Below, piece after piece: positions 7,119 through 16,151 of a stretch of DNA of 33,931 bases. The stretch spans positions 1-33,931 of the forward strand of contig JAKSPK010000027.1 in NCBI GenBank assembly GCA_024404875.1, read 5' to 3'. Within the stretch, counting starts at the first letter, position 1. Each line of letters begins with the position of its first letter. The notes beneath the pieces are model-generated. The model had not been told where the DNA came from and ran no database searches. It was given only the letters and a program-made list of their open reading frames with translations. Origin of the DNA: Oscillospiraceae bacterium. GTDB taxonomy: Bacteria > Bacillota > Clostridia > Oscillospirales > Ruminococcaceae. Made by a program: the position numbers and the translations under genes.

Positions 7119-9362
7119 ATGAACGCATTTGACCGCTATGCGCCCTTCATTCAGGAATATATTTTCCGCAGCGGATGGCAGAGTCTCCGGCCGGTGCAGG
7201 TCGCTGCCGCGGATGTAATCTTCAATTCCGAGAACAATGTACTGATCTCCGCATCCACGGCCTCCGGCAAGACGGAAGCAGCATTTTTTCCGGTGCTGAC
7301 GCTCATGGAGGAAAACCCGCCGCAGTCTGTCGGCGCGATCTATATTGCCCCGCTGAAGGCACTCATCAATGACCAGTTTTCCCGCATGACCGAGCTCTGC
7401 ATGCCTGCGGACATCAAGGTCTGGCGCTGGCACGGCGATGTCGGGCAGTCTCAGAAAACAAAGCTGCTCAAAAACCCCTCCGGCATTTTGCAGATCACAC
7501 CGGAATCGCTCGAAGCACTGATGCTCCATAAGCACGCAATGATCCCGAAGCTGTTCCGCGATCTGCGCTTCGTCATCATCGACGAGGTGCATTCACTCCT
7601 GCGCGGCGACCGCGGCGGACAGACTCTCTGCCTGATCGAACGGCTTTCCGATCTCTCTGGTGCAAAGCCGCGCCGCATCGGGCTTTCCGCGACAATCGGC
7701 AATATCGAACAGGCGGCGGAATACCTCGGCACCGGCTCCGGCCGGCATACGGTCATACCGCGGCTCGAAGCGCAGAAAAGCACATGGCGGCTCTCGATGG
7801 AGCATTTCTATGCAATGGACACGCAGGCTGCAGAGGGGCGTGAGATCGAATCAGCTGAGCCTCTGGAGCGTGAGACCGATCATGCGCCGCAGCACGCCGA
7901 TCCCGCATACGGCTATATTTTTTCGCATACCCGCGGCAAAAAATGTCTGGTGTTCGTCAATTCCCGTGAAGAATGTGAAGCCGTCACGACTTCGCTGCGG
8001 CAATACTGCGAATGGAATCAAGAACCAGACAGATTTCTCATTCATCACGGCAATCTTTCCGCTGCATTCCGTGAGACTGCCGAAGCCGTTATGAAGGACG
8101 AGGAACAGATCCTGACGACCGTCACGACCGCTACGCTCGAACTCGGCATTGACATCGGCAAACTGGAGCGCGCATTCCAGCTCGATGCGCCGTTTACGGT
8201 CTCCTCATTCTTGCAGCGGCTCGGACGCACCGGCCGCCGCGGACTCCCGCCGGAGATGTGGTTTGTCATCCGCGAGGAAGAGCCGGAAGCACGGGCGATG
8301 CTGCCCTCCACGATTCCATGGAAGCTCCTGCAGGGCATCGCACTCGTACAGCTTTATGCCGAAGAACATTGGGTAGAGCCGCCGAAGCTCGACCGTCTGC
8401 CATTCAGTCTGCTCTATCATCAGACCATGAGCACGCTCGCGGCAAACGGCGAGATGACACCCGCGCAGCTCGCAGGCAGAGTACTGAAGCTTCAGCCGTT
8501 CCACCGCATCACGCAGGATGATTACCGCATCCTTCTGCGGCATCTGATCGACAAGGATCACATCCAACGCACCGAGCGCGGCGGCCTGATCGCCGGACTT
8601 GCCGGAGAGCGTGTCATCAACAACTTCAAGTTCTATGCTGTCTTTCAGGACAGCGAAGAATTCACTGTGCGCTGTGATTCGCAGGAGATCGGAACGATCG
8701 TCCAGCCGCCTCCGCCCGGTGAAAAAATCGCAATCGCCGGTCATGTCTGGGTCGTGGACGAGGTCGATTTTGATCGGCATATCGTTTACTGCACACAAGT
8801 CAAAGGCAAGGTTCCTGCCTATTTCGGCGACTGCCCCGGTGATATCCATACCAAAATTTTAGAGCGGATGCGCCGCGTTTTGCAGGAGGATATGAGATAT
8901 CCGTATCTCATGAAAAACGCAGTTGCACGGCTAGATCTCGCGCGGAATGCGGCGATGCATTCCGGCCTGCTGAAGGAGCCTCTGATCTGTATAGGCGGCG
9001 AAATGTGGGCGCTGTTCCCATGGCTCGGCAGTTATGCATTTCTGGCAATGGAGCGCTTTCTCAAGGTCAAATGCGCACAGCGGCTGCATCTTTCAGGGCT
9101 CAGCCCTTCGCGGCCGTATTTCATGACGTTCAAAATGAAGGTGAGCAAGGAGGAATTCTACCGCATCACGGCGGAGGAAGCAGCAACAGAATTTGATCCG
9201 ATGGATCTGGTCTATCCGGATGAGATCCCTCTCTTTGAAAAATATGACGAATATGTTCCGGCGGAGCTTGTGCGAAAGGGCTTCGCAAACGGCATACTGG
9301 CAGTCAGTGAGATGAAGATGCGCATTGCGGACTGGATGGGCGATATCGCACCGGAAGGCTGA
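7119..9362 (+). CDS. Lhr-like SF2 DEAD/DEAH helicase (BrxHI-like)
   Basis: A 747-aa predicted ATP-dependent helicase with all main SF2 motifs. These are motif I STASGKT (K51), Ia PLKAL, Ib TPES, II DEVH (residues 155-158), III SAT, V TTATLELGIDIG (about residues 330-341) and VI QRLGRTGRRG (from residue 366). The C-terminal 350 residues have the winged-helix and beta-rich layout of Lhr-type enzymes. No nuclease or methylase domain is visible. RBS GGTGGTG lies 4 nt before the ATG. The BrxD-like ATPase encoded 1 kb upstream is the usual partner of Lhr-like helicases in BREX types carrying brxD-brxHI, so I infer a shared function, though here a cyclophilin gene and a terminator separate them. The next gene starts only 22 nt later, so the protease may be co-transcribed. 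An ordinary DNA-repair Lhr is the alternative. Confidence 0.88.
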   Translation: MNAFDRYAPFIQEYIFRSGWQSLRPVQVAAADVIFNSENNVLISASTASGKTEAAFFPVLTLMEENPPQSVGAIYIAPLKALINDQFSRMTELCMPADIKVWRWHGDVGQSQKTKLLKNPSGILQITPESLEALMLHKHAMIPKLFRDLRFVIIDEVHSLLRGDRGGQTLCLIERLSDLSGAKPRRIGLSATIGNIEQAAEYLGTGSGRHTVIPRLEAQKSTWRLSMEHFYAMDTQAAEGREIESAEPLERETDHAPQHADPAYGYIFSHTRGKKCLVFVNSREECEAVTTSLRQYCEWNQEPDRFLIHHGNLSAAFRETAEAVMKDEEQILTTVTTATLELGIDIGKLERAFQLDAPFTVSSFLQRLGRTGRRGLPPEMWFVIREEEPEARAMLPSTIPWKLLQGIALVQLYAEEHWVEPPKLDRLPFSLLYHQTMSTLAANGEMTPAQLAGRVLKLQPFHRITQDDYRILLRHLIDKDHIQRTERGGLIAGLAGERVINNFKFYAVFQDSEEFTVRCDSQEIGTIVQPPPPGEKIAIAGHVWVVDEVDFDRHIVYCTQVKGKVPAYFGDCPGDIHTKILERMRRVLQEDMRYPYLMKNAVARLDLARNAAMHSGLLKEPLICIGGEMWALFPWLGSYAFLAMERFLKVKCAQRLHLSGLSPSRPYFMTFKMKVSKEEFYRITAEEAATEFDPMDLVYPDEIPLFEKYDEYVPAELVRKGFANGILAVSEMKMRIADWMGDIAPEG

Positions 9363-9383
9363 CTGCAAAAGGGGTTTTTTACA

Positions 9384-12300
9384 ATGAAAACAAAACGATT
9401 CTGTGCGGCGCTCGGCGCGGCGGCAGTGCTCGCTCTGACCGTGCGCGAGCTGCCGCCTGTCACGGCAGCTGCCGCAAAGACAGTCTCGCTGATGGACTTT
9501 GCAGCGGCCATGAAAAAGCTGACCGCGCAGGATGCCGAACGGGATATCTTCGGCGAACTGATCTTTGATAAGGCTGCCGGAACACTCTCTGCAGACGGCG
9601 GCGATCCGACCGATTCCGCCGGCGGACTGACCGTCAGCAGCGGTGAGCTGTATCTCGATACGGCGCAGTCCGGCAGGCAGAGCGGCATCTCCGCGCAGTC
9701 TGTTGTTGAGGCAGTACGCTTTGCAGATGCGGCGGAGGAAAACGGCTATACTGTGCGGGAGTGCGGTGATTCGCTGCGCATCACGAATGAATTTCAGACG
9801 GCGCGTCTCATCGTCAAGGCGGCGGGCGTGATCGATCAGCACGGTGCAAAGGATGTCGCCGAGGGCTACCGCGATCTGCATATCCTGCAATACGATACAC
9901 CCGCCGCGGCCTATGCTGCATATCTGCTTTATTCTGCAGATGCGGCAGTTCAATATGTCCAGCCGTCACACCGAATCACAGTCACGGCGGACGAATCCGG
10001 CGATACGCACGCTGCATCCTATAACACATGGGGTGCGGAGATGATGGGGATCCCGACATTTACAAAAACCTATCTGAATGCCGAAGTGCTGCCGGAGGTC
10101 AAAGTTGCGGTCATCGACACGGGCATTGATCCGCGTCCGGAGATCTTTGACGGGCGGCTGCTCGACTGCGGCTTCAACTTCTCCGGCTCCGGCAATGATA
10201 CACCGGATGACGATCTCTATCACGGCACACACGTTGCCGGAACGATCTGCGAGCTGACACCGCGCAATGTCAAATTACTGCCGGTCAAATCCTTTGACAG
10301 CAGCGGCAGCACGAGCGATGAACAGATCTATGCAGGCATCATGTATGCGCTGGAACAGGGCGCGGATATCGTCAACATGAGCTTTGGCGGACTCGGTGTC
10401 AGCCCGCTGGAGGTGGAGGCAATGGAAGTCGCCGATGAAGCAGGAATGATCTGCATCGCATCGGCGGGCAACAACGCAGACGATGCCGGCTATTATTATC
10501 CGGGCAGCATCGAAAGCTGCATCACGGTCGGCGCCGTCGATATCAATATGGCGCATCCCGGTTTTTCCAATACCGGAAAATCACTGGATGTCGTCGCACC
10601 GGGCGTCGATATTCTCAGCTACACGCTTGGAGAAAATACGCTGGAAAAGAAAAACGGAACGAGCATGGCCACGCCGCATGTCGCGGCCTGCTGTGCGCTG
10701 CTCCGTTCCTATGATAAGGAGATCACGCCGCGCCGTGCAGAGGCGCTCCTTCGGCTCAATGCAGTGGATATCGGCGAACCGGGCTTCGATGACGCATTCG
10801 GCTGGGGCTTCGCCTGTATGTCGGATTTCCGATGGGATGACGGCATCTGTCCCGCACCGGAATATTCGCTGAAATCCGGTAATTACGGCAAGGCAAAAAC
10901 AGTTGAGCTGACGGCGGATTCTCCGGATATGCAGATTTATTACACAACAGACGGCTCCGTGCCGACCAAACTGACCGGCACGCTCTATACTGAGCCGCTG
11001 ACGATCACAGAAACCACACATCTGCTTGCAGTCTGTGTTCAGGACGATTGGCTCAACAGCGTTCCGGCAGAGGCAGTCTATATGATCAGCGGAAAGGATG
11101 TTCCGGATGCGCTGAAGATCGCAGACGGCGTTGTGACTGCATACAGCGGTGTGCTGGAGGAGCTGACCGTTCCCGACACATATGACGGTCAGCCGGTCAC
11201 TGCGATCGGTGCTGCGGCCTTTGCGGATAACCATTTCGTCAAAGAGATCACGCTGCCGGATACGATCACAAAGATCGGGGACGCAGCATTTTCCAGCTGC
11301 GTTTCACTGAAACAGGTTACGGCAGCCGGCGCTGAGGAGATCGGTGCAAAAGCTTTTGCGAACGACACAGCACTGGCCGAAGTCTCCCTGGGCGACACAT
11401 GGACCGTGCTCGGACCGGATGCATTTTCCGGCTGCACATCCATCAAAACACTGTCTGCCCCCGGCATCCGGCAGATCCCGGAGAACACATTCCTAGACTG
11501 TACATCGCTTTCCAGTGTATCCTTTCCGGATGCGTCCGTCATCAATGCGAAGGCCTTCGCCGGATGCAGCAGCCTGACGGATATCCGGATCCCGTTTGAG
11601 AAGGTTTCGGAGATCGGCGCATTCGCATTTGCCGGCTGTCAGCAATGGCAGGATGTTTTGCAGCTGCCCGCGCTGAAATCGCTCAGCGAAGGCGCATTTC
11701 AGAATGCACGAAGCCTGCGCGGCGCAGAGCTTTCTGAAAGCATTACGGCACTGCCGGATTCGGCATTTGAGGGCTGCGAAAGCCTTCGCATCCTGAAGCT
11801 GCCGGGCGTCACTTCAATCGGTGCATATGCGCTGGCAGCGAATAACGGAACCGACCGCACAGTGCTTACGCTGGACTGTTCAAAAATCACAGAAGTCGGC
11901 GAATATGCATTCCGGGGCTTCACGCTCGGCAGTGCCTATGCGCGTGCGGAATTCTCCGCACTCACGGAGATCTCCGAGCATTCATTCAGTGGTGTCAGAG
12001 TCGGCAGTATCGCACTTCCGTATGTCAAAGCCGTGCCGGACAACGCCTTTGCGGAATGCAGTCTCCTATGTGTGGAGCTGCCGAATGCTGAAAGGATCGG
12101 AAACGGCGCACTGACCGGCTGCCGGGCGGCCTTCCTGACGAAGCAGCTCCGTTTGATCGCAGCAGATGCACTGATGGAAAATATGTGGATCATCACCTAT
12201 GACACGCTTCCGATCCCGAAGAATGCACCCGCATATCAGACCTGCGCAGAGCCGTTCGTCATGCATACCGCTCCCGGCAATCAGGAGGTCAGTGCACATA

Positions 12301-15300
12301 CCAATCATGTACTGGATGTTCTGGCCTGCGGAAAAGATCTGACTTATCAGTGGTATGTGCTTGACGGAGAAACAGAACACGCGCTTGACGGCGAGACCGC
12401 ATCACAGTTCACACCGGATACGGCGGAAACGGGCGTGCGCAATTACCGTTGCCGGATGACTGACAGCACCGGCATGACGGAGCAGGTCGATTTCCGGATC
12501 ACAGTCAGCAGCGGCGATTTCTTCAAAGAAGCCGCAACCGATACGCTTTACACTGAGGACGGCAGTACATCTGCGTATTATACTTTCACGCCGTCCGAAA
12601 GCGGAATCTATGCACTGCGAACCTACGGGGCGGCTGGGACAATCTGCCTGATGACCGATGCCGCAGGCAATGCAGCCGCATTTTCGGCGATCGAAAACGG
12701 CGAGACCGTTCTCCGCGCCGAACTAACCGCCGGGACACCGTATTACTTTGAAATAAGCGGCCTCTGGAAAGACAGCTACTCCGTGATCCTCAGCGAAAGC
12801 AGAGCAAGATATAATCTTGCAGATTGCAGTTTGCGGATCACAGCAACGGACAAAGTTCCCTACGATGCGGCATATCATCCGACAACCTCGGTGACCGCTC
12901 CGGACGGCACAGCACTGAACGAAAATACCGATTACATCATCCGCTATGAAGCACACGATCAGTATCAGTATATCCATGTCTACGGCATCGGCGATTATTA
13001 CGGCAGTATCGCAGAAACATTCACCGTCTATCAGCAGATCCGGGAGGATACGGTCATTCCGGCCGCACCGGAAAGCCGCTACGATCCCGCAGTCTATGTC
13101 TTCATTCCGAAGGTCAGTGCGGTTTATAACTTCTACGCATCTCCAGGCGAAGGCTATGCAGAAGACTATATGCAGCGAAACCGCGTTGGCTCCTTCCGGA
13201 ACGCACAATACGCCGGATTCCAGACAAATTGCATGATCGCCAATACCCCGGACGGCAGTGAGACTGTCTACGCCCGCGCAGATTATTCCGAAATCACAGG
13301 CACATTCTTCCGCATCTCCGTGATGCTTCGCGCCGGCCAGACCTATTATCTGCTCTGCGGAGCGAATGCGCCTGCAAAGTATACCTTCACCGTCACACAG
13401 AACGATTATGACATCCGTCAGGCGACCGTCTCCGGCATGTTCAATGCGGAATATGATCCCGATGAACAGTTCACGCCCAAAGTCAATTTGACGCTGAACG
13501 GCGAAAAGCTGATCCCCGGAAAGGATTTCCAGATCATCGCTCGGCAGCACGATGTTCCGGGAAAATCGGAAATCACGATCATCGGCTGCGGTCTCTACTA
13601 CGGACAAATCATCCGCACGGCGGAACTGATCTACAGCTATCCGGAACTGCCGGATTCCTATATCACAGAACGCGAATCGATCAGCGTGACCTGCGCAGAC
13701 AGCCGTCTGACAATCCTGCGGTTCAAGGTGACAGAGGGTGCGACGCCGAACGCTGTGCTTCGCTACCGCATCGTCAATGAGCGGCGCTCCGGCGGATATA
13801 TCCTCACGCAGCTTTTCCGGTATCTGCCGGAGGCGAAGATGTGTTCGCGCATCTCACCGATGGCCGGCGAGACCAATGACTATCAGCTGACGAACGGCGA
13901 ATACTGCGTGGTCTGCTGCCGTGAATTTGCTGACGCTGCATCCGCTGCGAATATCACAATTCTACAACCCTATTCACTGGCAGAGGCCGCGGTCGAGATC
14001 ACGGATATGCCCTATACCGGCTCAGAGGTTCCATGTCCCGTAACCGTAACCGCATCAGACGGAACCTTGCTGGAGGAAGGCAAAGATTTCAAAGTCACCT
14101 ATAAGGACAGCAATGTCTTGTTCGGCGAATGTGCATTTTCGCTGCGGCCGACGAACACAAGCTTCGGCATCCAGGACGGCACATTCAACATTTATGTTTC
14201 AATCCCAGAGGATGTGCCGGAGCTGGAGACAGGCTCCCATTCAGTCAAAGTCACACTTGATGACAGGCTGGCGTGCTTCCGCATCACACCTGATACCGAC
14301 ATGAGCTATCTGCTCGGCACAACCGATGTACCGAATACCGTTCTGCGCGTATTCTCTGAGGATCTTGAAATGCTGGAGCAGGATTACGGCACCGGTACGA
14401 ACGCCGTCAAATTCACAGTTCCCGCTGGTGAGACGCGTTATCTCATGGTAAAATTCAACGGCGAGGAGCGCGAAGGCACAATCAATTTCCGGCTCGAAAC
14501 AGCACTGCATCTGCTTGCCGACTGTGAGGTCATCACAACACCGCAAACATGGACAGGCGGGCAGATCACGCCCCCGGTACAGTTCATAGACGGCGACTAT
14601 ATACTGACCGAAGGCAAGGACTATGTGCTGCGCTACACCGCAGATGATGTCAATGTCGGAACGGCAACCGCGAATTATTACGGCATCGGCGATTATTATG
14701 GTGTCTGTGATGTGCAGTATCAGATCGTCGTGCCGAATCTTGAGACACTGCAAAGCGAAGACTGCTTCCCGATCCTGCTGAATGAAACCTACTATGCAGA
14801 TGAGATTGACACGCCCTATGTGCTGTTCAGCTATCAGGGTGCCTGCGCTGCAGAGCTGAATCTGCTGGTCTTCGATGCAAGATGCCGGCTGAGCGTGCAG
14901 GTCTATGACAGCCAGGGCGAACTGGTCTCAACGATGTTCATGAAATCCAGAGAATCGCTTCCGCTGAGCTATCCGGAGAACGGCGAAACCTACTATTTCC
15001 TCTTTGCACCAACTGATGTTTCCGGAACAAACCGTGCCTTCAATCTGATCCTTCAGGACAAGTCCAATCCGGGTATGGAGCGTCTGACCGATGAAGAGGG
15101 CGGTGTTGTATACCGAATCAGTCAGGAAAGCGGCTATGCTGAGGCCTATGGACTGGCCAAGGATTTCAAGGGCGATTCACAGCTCATCCTCAAGCCGGAG
15201 ATCGACGGACTGCCCGTACAGCTCATTCCGGAGGCACTGTTCGCGATCCTGCCGGAGGGTACAGTCGTAATCGGCTATCCCGGCTGTCCTGCGGCAGACT

Positions 15301-15551
15301 ATGCCGATCAATACGGATTCATCTATCAGGAGTCAGCTGCCAGTGCTGTCACCGGTGACATCAACGGCGACGGACGATGCTCTGAAGCAGATATCACGAC
15401 GCTGCTCGCATTCATGACAGAATATAACCTGCTGGATCCGGAGCGGATCGTGACGCCCAGCGCCGATCTCAACGGCGACGGTATCCTCGACCTGCTTGAT
15501 ATTCGTATATTGCAGAGCCTGCTGAATGATGTCAGAAAAGAAGAAACCTGA
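9384..15551 (+). CDS. Giant secreted subtilisin-like protease with LRR, beta repeats and dockerin
   Basis: A 2055-aa exported S8 serine protease. A signal peptide occupies about residues 1-30, then a pro-region to about 220. The catalytic triad is intact: D245 (VIDTGID), H280 (HGTHVAG) and S427 (GTSMATPH), with oxyanion Asn363 (AGNN). Then follow a CHB_HEX_C-like module (about 496-565, YYTTDGSVPT), BspA-type LRR_5 repeats (about 573-950), an Ig-like domain (about 956-1043), and an alternating array of PPC-like domains and GIGDYYG-type beta repeats (about 1049-1890). A short LRR-like cap precedes a complete type-I-like dockerin (about 1988-2052) with calcium loops starting DINGDG and DLNGDG. 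The dockerin suggests docking onto a cohesin-bearing scaffold or the cell surface. Substrate unknown; cell-wall protein or dietary protein turnover is plausible. AAGGGG precedes the ATG, 22 nt after the helicase stop. Confidence 0.93.
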   Translation: MKTKRFCAALGAAAVLALTVRELPPVTAAAAKTVSLMDFAAAMKKLTAQDAERDIFGELIFDKAAGTLSADGGDPTDSAGGLTVSSGELYLDTAQSGRQSGISAQSVVEAVRFADAAEENGYTVRECGDSLRITNEFQTARLIVKAAGVIDQHGAKDVAEGYRDLHILQYDTPAAAYAAYLLYSADAAVQYVQPSHRITVTADESGDTHAASYNTWGAEMMGIPTFTKTYLNAEVLPEVKVAVIDTGIDPRPEIFDGRLLDCGFNFSGSGNDTPDDDLYHGTHVAGTICELTPRNVKLLPVKSFDSSGSTSDEQIYAGIMYALEQGADIVNMSFGGLGVSPLEVEAMEVADEAGMICIASAGNNADDAGYYYPGSIESCITVGAVDINMAHPGFSNTGKSLDVVAPGVDILSYTLGENTLEKKNGTSMATPHVAACCALLRSYDKEITPRRAEALLRLNAVDIGEPGFDDAFGWGFACMSDFRWDDGICPAPEYSLKSGNYGKAKTVELTADSPDMQIYYTTDGSVPTKLTGTLYTEPLTITETTHLLAVCVQDDWLNSVPAEAVYMISGKDVPDALKIADGVVTAYSGVLEELTVPDTYDGQPVTAIGAAAFADNHFVKEITLPDTITKIGDAAFSSCVSLKQVTAAGAEEIGAKAFANDTALAEVSLGDTWTVLGPDAFSGCTSIKTLSAPGIRQIPENTFLDCTSLSSVSFPDASVINAKAFAGCSSLTDIRIPFEKVSEIGAFAFAGCQQWQDVLQLPALKSLSEGAFQNARSLRGAELSESITALPDSAFEGCESLRILKLPGVTSIGAYALAANNGTDRTVLTLDCSKITEVGEYAFRGFTLGSAYARAEFSALTEISEHSFSGVRVGSIALPYVKAVPDNAFAECSLLCVELPNAERIGNGALTGCRAAFLTKQLRLIAADALMENMWIITYDTLPIPKNAPAYQTCAEPFVMHTAPGNQEVSAHTNHVLDVLACGKDLTYQWYVLDGETEHALDGETASQFTPDTAETGVRNYRCRMTDSTGMTEQVDFRITVSSGDFFKEAATDTLYTEDGSTSAYYTFTPSESGIYALRTYGAAGTICLMTDAAGNAAAFSAIENGETVLRAELTAGTPYYFEISGLWKDSYSVILSESRARYNLADCSLRITATDKVPYDAAYHPTTSVTAPDGTALNENTDYIIRYEAHDQYQYIHVYGIGDYYGSIAETFTVYQQIREDTVIPAAPESRYDPAVYVFIPKVSAVYNFYASPGEGYAEDYMQRNRVGSFRNAQYAGFQTNCMIANTPDGSETVYARADYSEITGTFFRISVMLRAGQTYYLLCGANAPAKYTFTVTQNDYDIRQATVSGMFNAEYDPDEQFTPKVNLTLNGEKLIPGKDFQIIARQHDVPGKSEITIIGCGLYYGQIIRTAELIYSYPELPDSYITERESISVTCADSRLTILRFKVTEGATPNAVLRYRIVNERRSGGYILTQLFRYLPEAKMCSRISPMAGETNDYQLTNGEYCVVCCREFADAASAANITILQPYSLAEAAVEITDMPYTGSEVPCPVTVTASDGTLLEEGKDFKVTYKDSNVLFGECAFSLRPTNTSFGIQDGTFNIYVSIPEDVPELETGSHSVKVTLDDRLACFRITPDTDMSYLLGTTDVPNTVLRVFSEDLEMLEQDYGTGTNAVKFTVPAGETRYLMVKFNGEEREGTINFRLETALHLLADCEVITTPQTWTGGQITPPVQFIDGDYILTEGKDYVLRYTADDVNVGTATANYYGIGDYYGVCDVQYQIVVPNLETLQSEDCFPILLNETYYADEIDTPYVLFSYQGACAAELNLLVFDARCRLSVQVYDSQGELVSTMFMKSRESLPLSYPENGETYYFLFAPTDVSGTNRAFNLILQDKSNPGMERLTDEEGGVVYRISQESGYAEAYGLAKDFKGDSQLILKPEIDGLPVQLIPEALFAILPEGTVVIGYPGCPAADYADQYGFIYQESAASAVTGDINGDGRCSEADITTLLAFMTEYNLLDPERIVTPSADLNGDGILDLLDIRILQSLLNDVRKEET

Positions 15552-15574
15552 GTAAAGATGAATACATAAAAAGC

Positions 15575-15610
15575 TGCCCCGTAGCGATCAATGACAATCG
15601 CTGCGGGGCA
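15575..15610. terminator. Bidirectional terminator between protease and acetyltransferase genes
   Basis: A 14-bp stem (TGCCCCGTAGCGAT with ATCGCTGCGGGGCA, one T-G pair) and an 8-nt loop. Ts follow on the plus strand (TTCCTTTT) and an A run precedes it (Ts on the minus strand), so it can serve both convergent genes. Confidence 0.85.
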
Positions 15611-15641
15611 TTCCTTTTGCTTATTGAGCCTGTTTTCAGAT

Positions 15642-16136
15642 CTATTTCTTTGCGGCATCCTTTTTCTGTTTCGGAAATTTTTCCAGCCGGTATATGACAT
15701 TGTCCTCCAGCTTTTTCTTTCCGCCCTTGAACTGATAGCCTCGGGCAAGAAAGAATTCAAGCCCGGTGATATTCGACGGCACTTCAATGCGTTCTGCACG
15801 GCGGCCGTATTCATCATGCTCCAGCGATGCAAGAATGAATTTTCCGATACCCCTGCCCTGACATTCCGGCATGACGAAAATGTTCAGCAGGATGCTTTCC
15901 TTCTCATTGTCCCAGTAGGGCGCGACCGTGCCGGAACCGGCGATTGCGCCGTCCAGCAGGAATACATAAGTATGTCCCTGCTGTGCACGCTCCAGCAGCA
16001 TTTCCGGCGACTGCGCAGCCAGAAGCTTTTCGATACGGTCTTTGGAACAGGCCTTGCTGTTACTGATCGCAATCGTTCTGCGAATCATTTTGGAGAGTGC
16101 CTCAGCATCTTCCGGAATCATTCTGCGAATCTGCAT
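15642..16136 (-). CDS. GNAT-family N-acetyltransferase
   Basis: A 164-aa cytoplasmic acyltransferase that would use acetyl-CoA. The N-terminal MQIRRMIPEDAEALSKMIRR is a classic GNAT opening. The acetyl-CoA pyrophosphate loop QGRGIGKFIL lies at about residues 92-101, preceded by the strand LLNIFVMPE, and the FFLARGYQF segment near residue 130 is the usual C-terminal GNAT strand. A Lys-rich tail ends the protein. GGGAG lies upstream of the ATG. It begins 15 nt after the GH5 stop, so the two share a transcript. The acceptor substrate cannot be inferred. Confidence 0.9.
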   Translation of the reverse strand: MQIRRMIPEDAEALSKMIRRTIAISNSKACSKDRIEKLLAAQSPEMLLERAQQGHTYVFLLDGAIAGSGTVAPYWDNEKESILLNIFVMPECQGRGIGKFILASLEHDEYGRRAERIEVPSNITGLEFFLARGYQFKGGKKKLEDNVIYRLEKFPKQKKDAAKK

Positions 16137-16151
16137 TTTTCTGCTCCCATC

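Noticed and set aside
3109-9362. A complete BREX locus
   Set aside because: Only BrxD-like and BrxHI-like proteins are present; no PglX, PglZ, BrxC/PglY, BrxA or BrxB is encoded in the window.
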